From contig CP102272.1 in assembly GCA_025149125.1 (NCBI GenBank), positions 2,480,001 to 2,544,000 of the forward strand: DNA of 64,000 nucleotides, written 5' to 3'. The notes beneath the pieces are model-generated. The model made no database searches, was not told the origin of the DNA, and was given only the letters and a program-made list of their open reading frames with translations. The DNA comes from [Clostridium] asparagiforme DSM 15981 (GTDB lineage: Bacteria > Bacillota > Clostridia > Lachnospirales > Lachnospiraceae). This document shows, piece after piece, positions 62,874-64,000 of this stretch (position 1 is the stretch's first letter; each line of letters begins with the position of its first letter). Position numbers and translations under genes: made by a program.

Positions 62874-63650
62874 TCAGCTCAAATAAGTTTTCATGGTTTT
62901 CAGCGCATTTTTCTCCAAACGGCTGACCTGGGCCTGGCTGATGTGGATCTCCTCGGCCACCTCAGTCTGGGTTTTTCCCTCAAAGAAACGCAGGTCGATG
63001 ATGTGCCGCTCCCGCTCGGGCAGCCGCTTCATGGCTTCCCCCAGGGATAAGTCCTCCACCCAGTTTTCTTCCAGGTTCTTTTTGTCGCTGATCTGATCCA
63101 TCACGTAGAGCGGGTCGCCTCCGTCGGTGTAAACCGGCTCGTAGAGACTCACCGGGGTCTGGATGGCGTCCAGAGCGTAGGTGATATCCTCCTTGGAAAC
63201 GCCGATCTCCTGGGCGATTTCCGCCAGAGTGGGCTCCTTGGAGTTGAGGCGGGTGAGCTGCTCTCTGGCGTAAATGGCTTTGTAGGCCGTGTCGCGCAGG
63301 GAACGGCTCACCCGGATGGAATTGTTGTCCCTGAGATACCGCCTGACTTCTCCCAGTATCATGGGAACCGCATAGGTGGAAAATTTCACATTCTGAGTGA
63401 TATCGAAATTGTCAATGGCCTTGATCAGGCCGATGCAGCCGATCTGAAACAGATCGTCGATGTTTTCCTGATTTCCGGAAAAACGCTGGATCACGCTCAA
63501 CACCAGGCGCAGATTCCCTTTGATGTACTGCTCCCTGGCTTCCTTATCGCCGTCCAAAATCCGCTTGAACAGTACCTCTTTCTCTTCATTGCTTAACAAT
63601 GGCAGCTTGGCGGTATTTACGCCGCATATTTCCACTTTGTAACCCGACAT
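62874..63650 (-). CDS. sigG: Forespore sporulation sigma factor G
   Basis: 258 aa. N-terminal KVEICGVNTAKLPLLSNEE (the gin/anti-sigma contact segment), region 2 NIDDLFQIGCIGLIKAIDNF, region 3 and region 4 ERHIIDLRFFEGKTQTEVA...ISQAQVSRLEKNAL. ATG 63650 follows GGAGG; the frame is open to 63794 without a site. Normally directly behind sigE on the same strand; here it is inverted and separated by ~1.6 kb. Confidence 0.93.
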   Translation of the reverse strand: MSGYKVEICGVNTAKLPLLSNEEKEVLFKRILDGDKEAREQYIKGNLRLVLSVIQRFSGNQENIDDLFQIGCIGLIKAIDNFDITQNVKFSTYAVPMILGEVRRYLRDNNSIRVSRSLRDTAYKAIYAREQLTRLNSKEPTLAEIAQEIGVSKEDITYALDAIQTPVSLYEPVYTDGGDPLYVMDQISDKKNLEENWVEDLSLGEAMKRLPERERHIIDLRFFEGKTQTEVAEEIHISQAQVSRLEKNALKTMKTYLS

Positions 63651-63800
63651 GATCCTTACCTCCGCTGTTGCGATACTGGCCGCGCGGCGAAAAAAATGAC
63701 AGCCGTGCGGGCCGGTTGCTATAACGGAATGATGTACGGATTGAAATGGTTTTATACGACATGGGGGCAGAAAAACTTTTCCAGTATTTTGCAAAAATAA

Positions 63801-63836
63801 AAAGAACCCGCAATTTTCAAGGCTTGCGGGCTCTTT
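63801..63836. terminator. Bidirectional terminator upstream of sigG
   Basis: AAAGAACCCGCAA (63801-63813) / TTGCGGGCTCTTT (63824-63836), one mismatch, A and T flanks. Ends the minus-strand gene that enters from the right. Confidence 0.75.
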
Positions 63837-63908
63837 TGAAAAAATTGGAAAATTCTGTAACAGCGCGGCTTGTCAGGAAGATGAGCCGGGCAAACTGCTG
63901 CGAACAGA

Positions 63909-64000
63909 TTATTTGTTTTTCTGATAAAGGATCAGCAATCCCTTCAGCAGCAGGGCGTCGTCGCAGATGATTTTGTGGCGGCACATGGGGGTGATGAAGC
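63909..64000 (-). CDS. C-terminal end of an unidentified protein, partial
   Basis: Thirty codons on the minus strand entering from the window edge: FITPMCRHKIICDDALLLKG, then LLILYQKNK and a TAA. Followed by the terminator at 63801-63836, which supports a real gene end. Too little is visible to name the family. Confidence 0.5.
   Translation of the reverse strand, partial: FITPMCRHKIICDDALLLKGLLILYQKNK

Overview
The window looks like chromosome of a spore-forming, fairly high-GC Clostridia, most likely Lachnospiraceae (Enterocloster/Lachnoclostridium-like). The evidence is a division/cell-wall (dcw) cluster carrying SpoVD and followed by spoIIGA-sigE, a nearby sigG, Spo0A boxes, PTS and ABC sugar systems, and consistently strong AGGAGG ribosome sites with sigma-A promoters. 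No rRNA or tRNA gene was seen. All coordinates, motifs and family calls were read by eye.

Layout. 1-4.3 kb: sucrose utilisation (LacI-type regulator, EIIBCA permease, sucrose-6-phosphate hydrolase) with a perfect operator palindrome. 4.4-8.2 kb: a MarR regulator, an AhpD-like CxxC protein, a lipoyl-domain dihydrolipoyl dehydrogenase and a lipoate ligase, which together look like a self-contained lipoyl/thiol peroxide-defence unit. 8.6-12.6 kb: MarR plus a heterodimeric ABC exporter. 12.7-14.2 kb: a TerC-like membrane protein on the minus strand. 14.5-23.5 kb: a membrane-anchored AraC regulator, a VOC protein, a sugar ABC importer and a LacL/LacM two-subunit beta-galactosidase. 23.8-25.9 kb: YbjQ-like, Asp/Glu racemase and beta-propeller genes.

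25.9-34.6 kb is an acquired island. Its first part is clearly AT-rich and holds a transposase remnant, the tail of a RhuM-like gene and an intact Fic protein with an N-terminal VbhA-like segment and a C-terminal winged helix. Then comes a divergent type I-C CRISPR-Cas effector operon (cas5-cas8c-cas7-cas3) with no cas4, cas1 or cas2, followed by a leader-like hairpin and a decaying four-repeat array. A diverged ~72-bp element occurs twice, once before fic and once before cas5, so the Fic gene is bracketed by direct repeats and shares its upstream sequence with the cas operon. cas8c carries a strong internal ribosome site for a separate Cas11c.

34.6-44.6 kb: housekeeping and transport genes (lipoprotein, DUF1905, PfkB kinase, CorC-like protein, Na+-pump beta and gamma subunits, glutamine-amidotransferase-like hydrolase, alanine/Na+ symporter, YchF, Lgt). 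44.9-59 kb: the dcw cluster mraZ-rsmH-ftsL-pbp-spoVD-mraY-murD-ftsW-murA-ftsQ-ftsZ behind a set of MraZ boxes. 59-64 kb: spoIIGA-sigE under Spo0A boxes, then a NYN/OST-HTH protein and sigG on the opposite strand. Two large (~260 and ~305 bp) imperfect palindromes sit on either side of spoIIGA-sigE. They share one nearly constant internal hairpin, while their other stems differ in sequence but keep the pairing, so they are good candidates for an undescribed structured RNA or DNA element.

The best leads are: the Fic/cas paired element with the adaptation-less I-C locus; the two covarying giant palindromes; and the MarR-AhpD-lipoyl-Lpd-LplA module.
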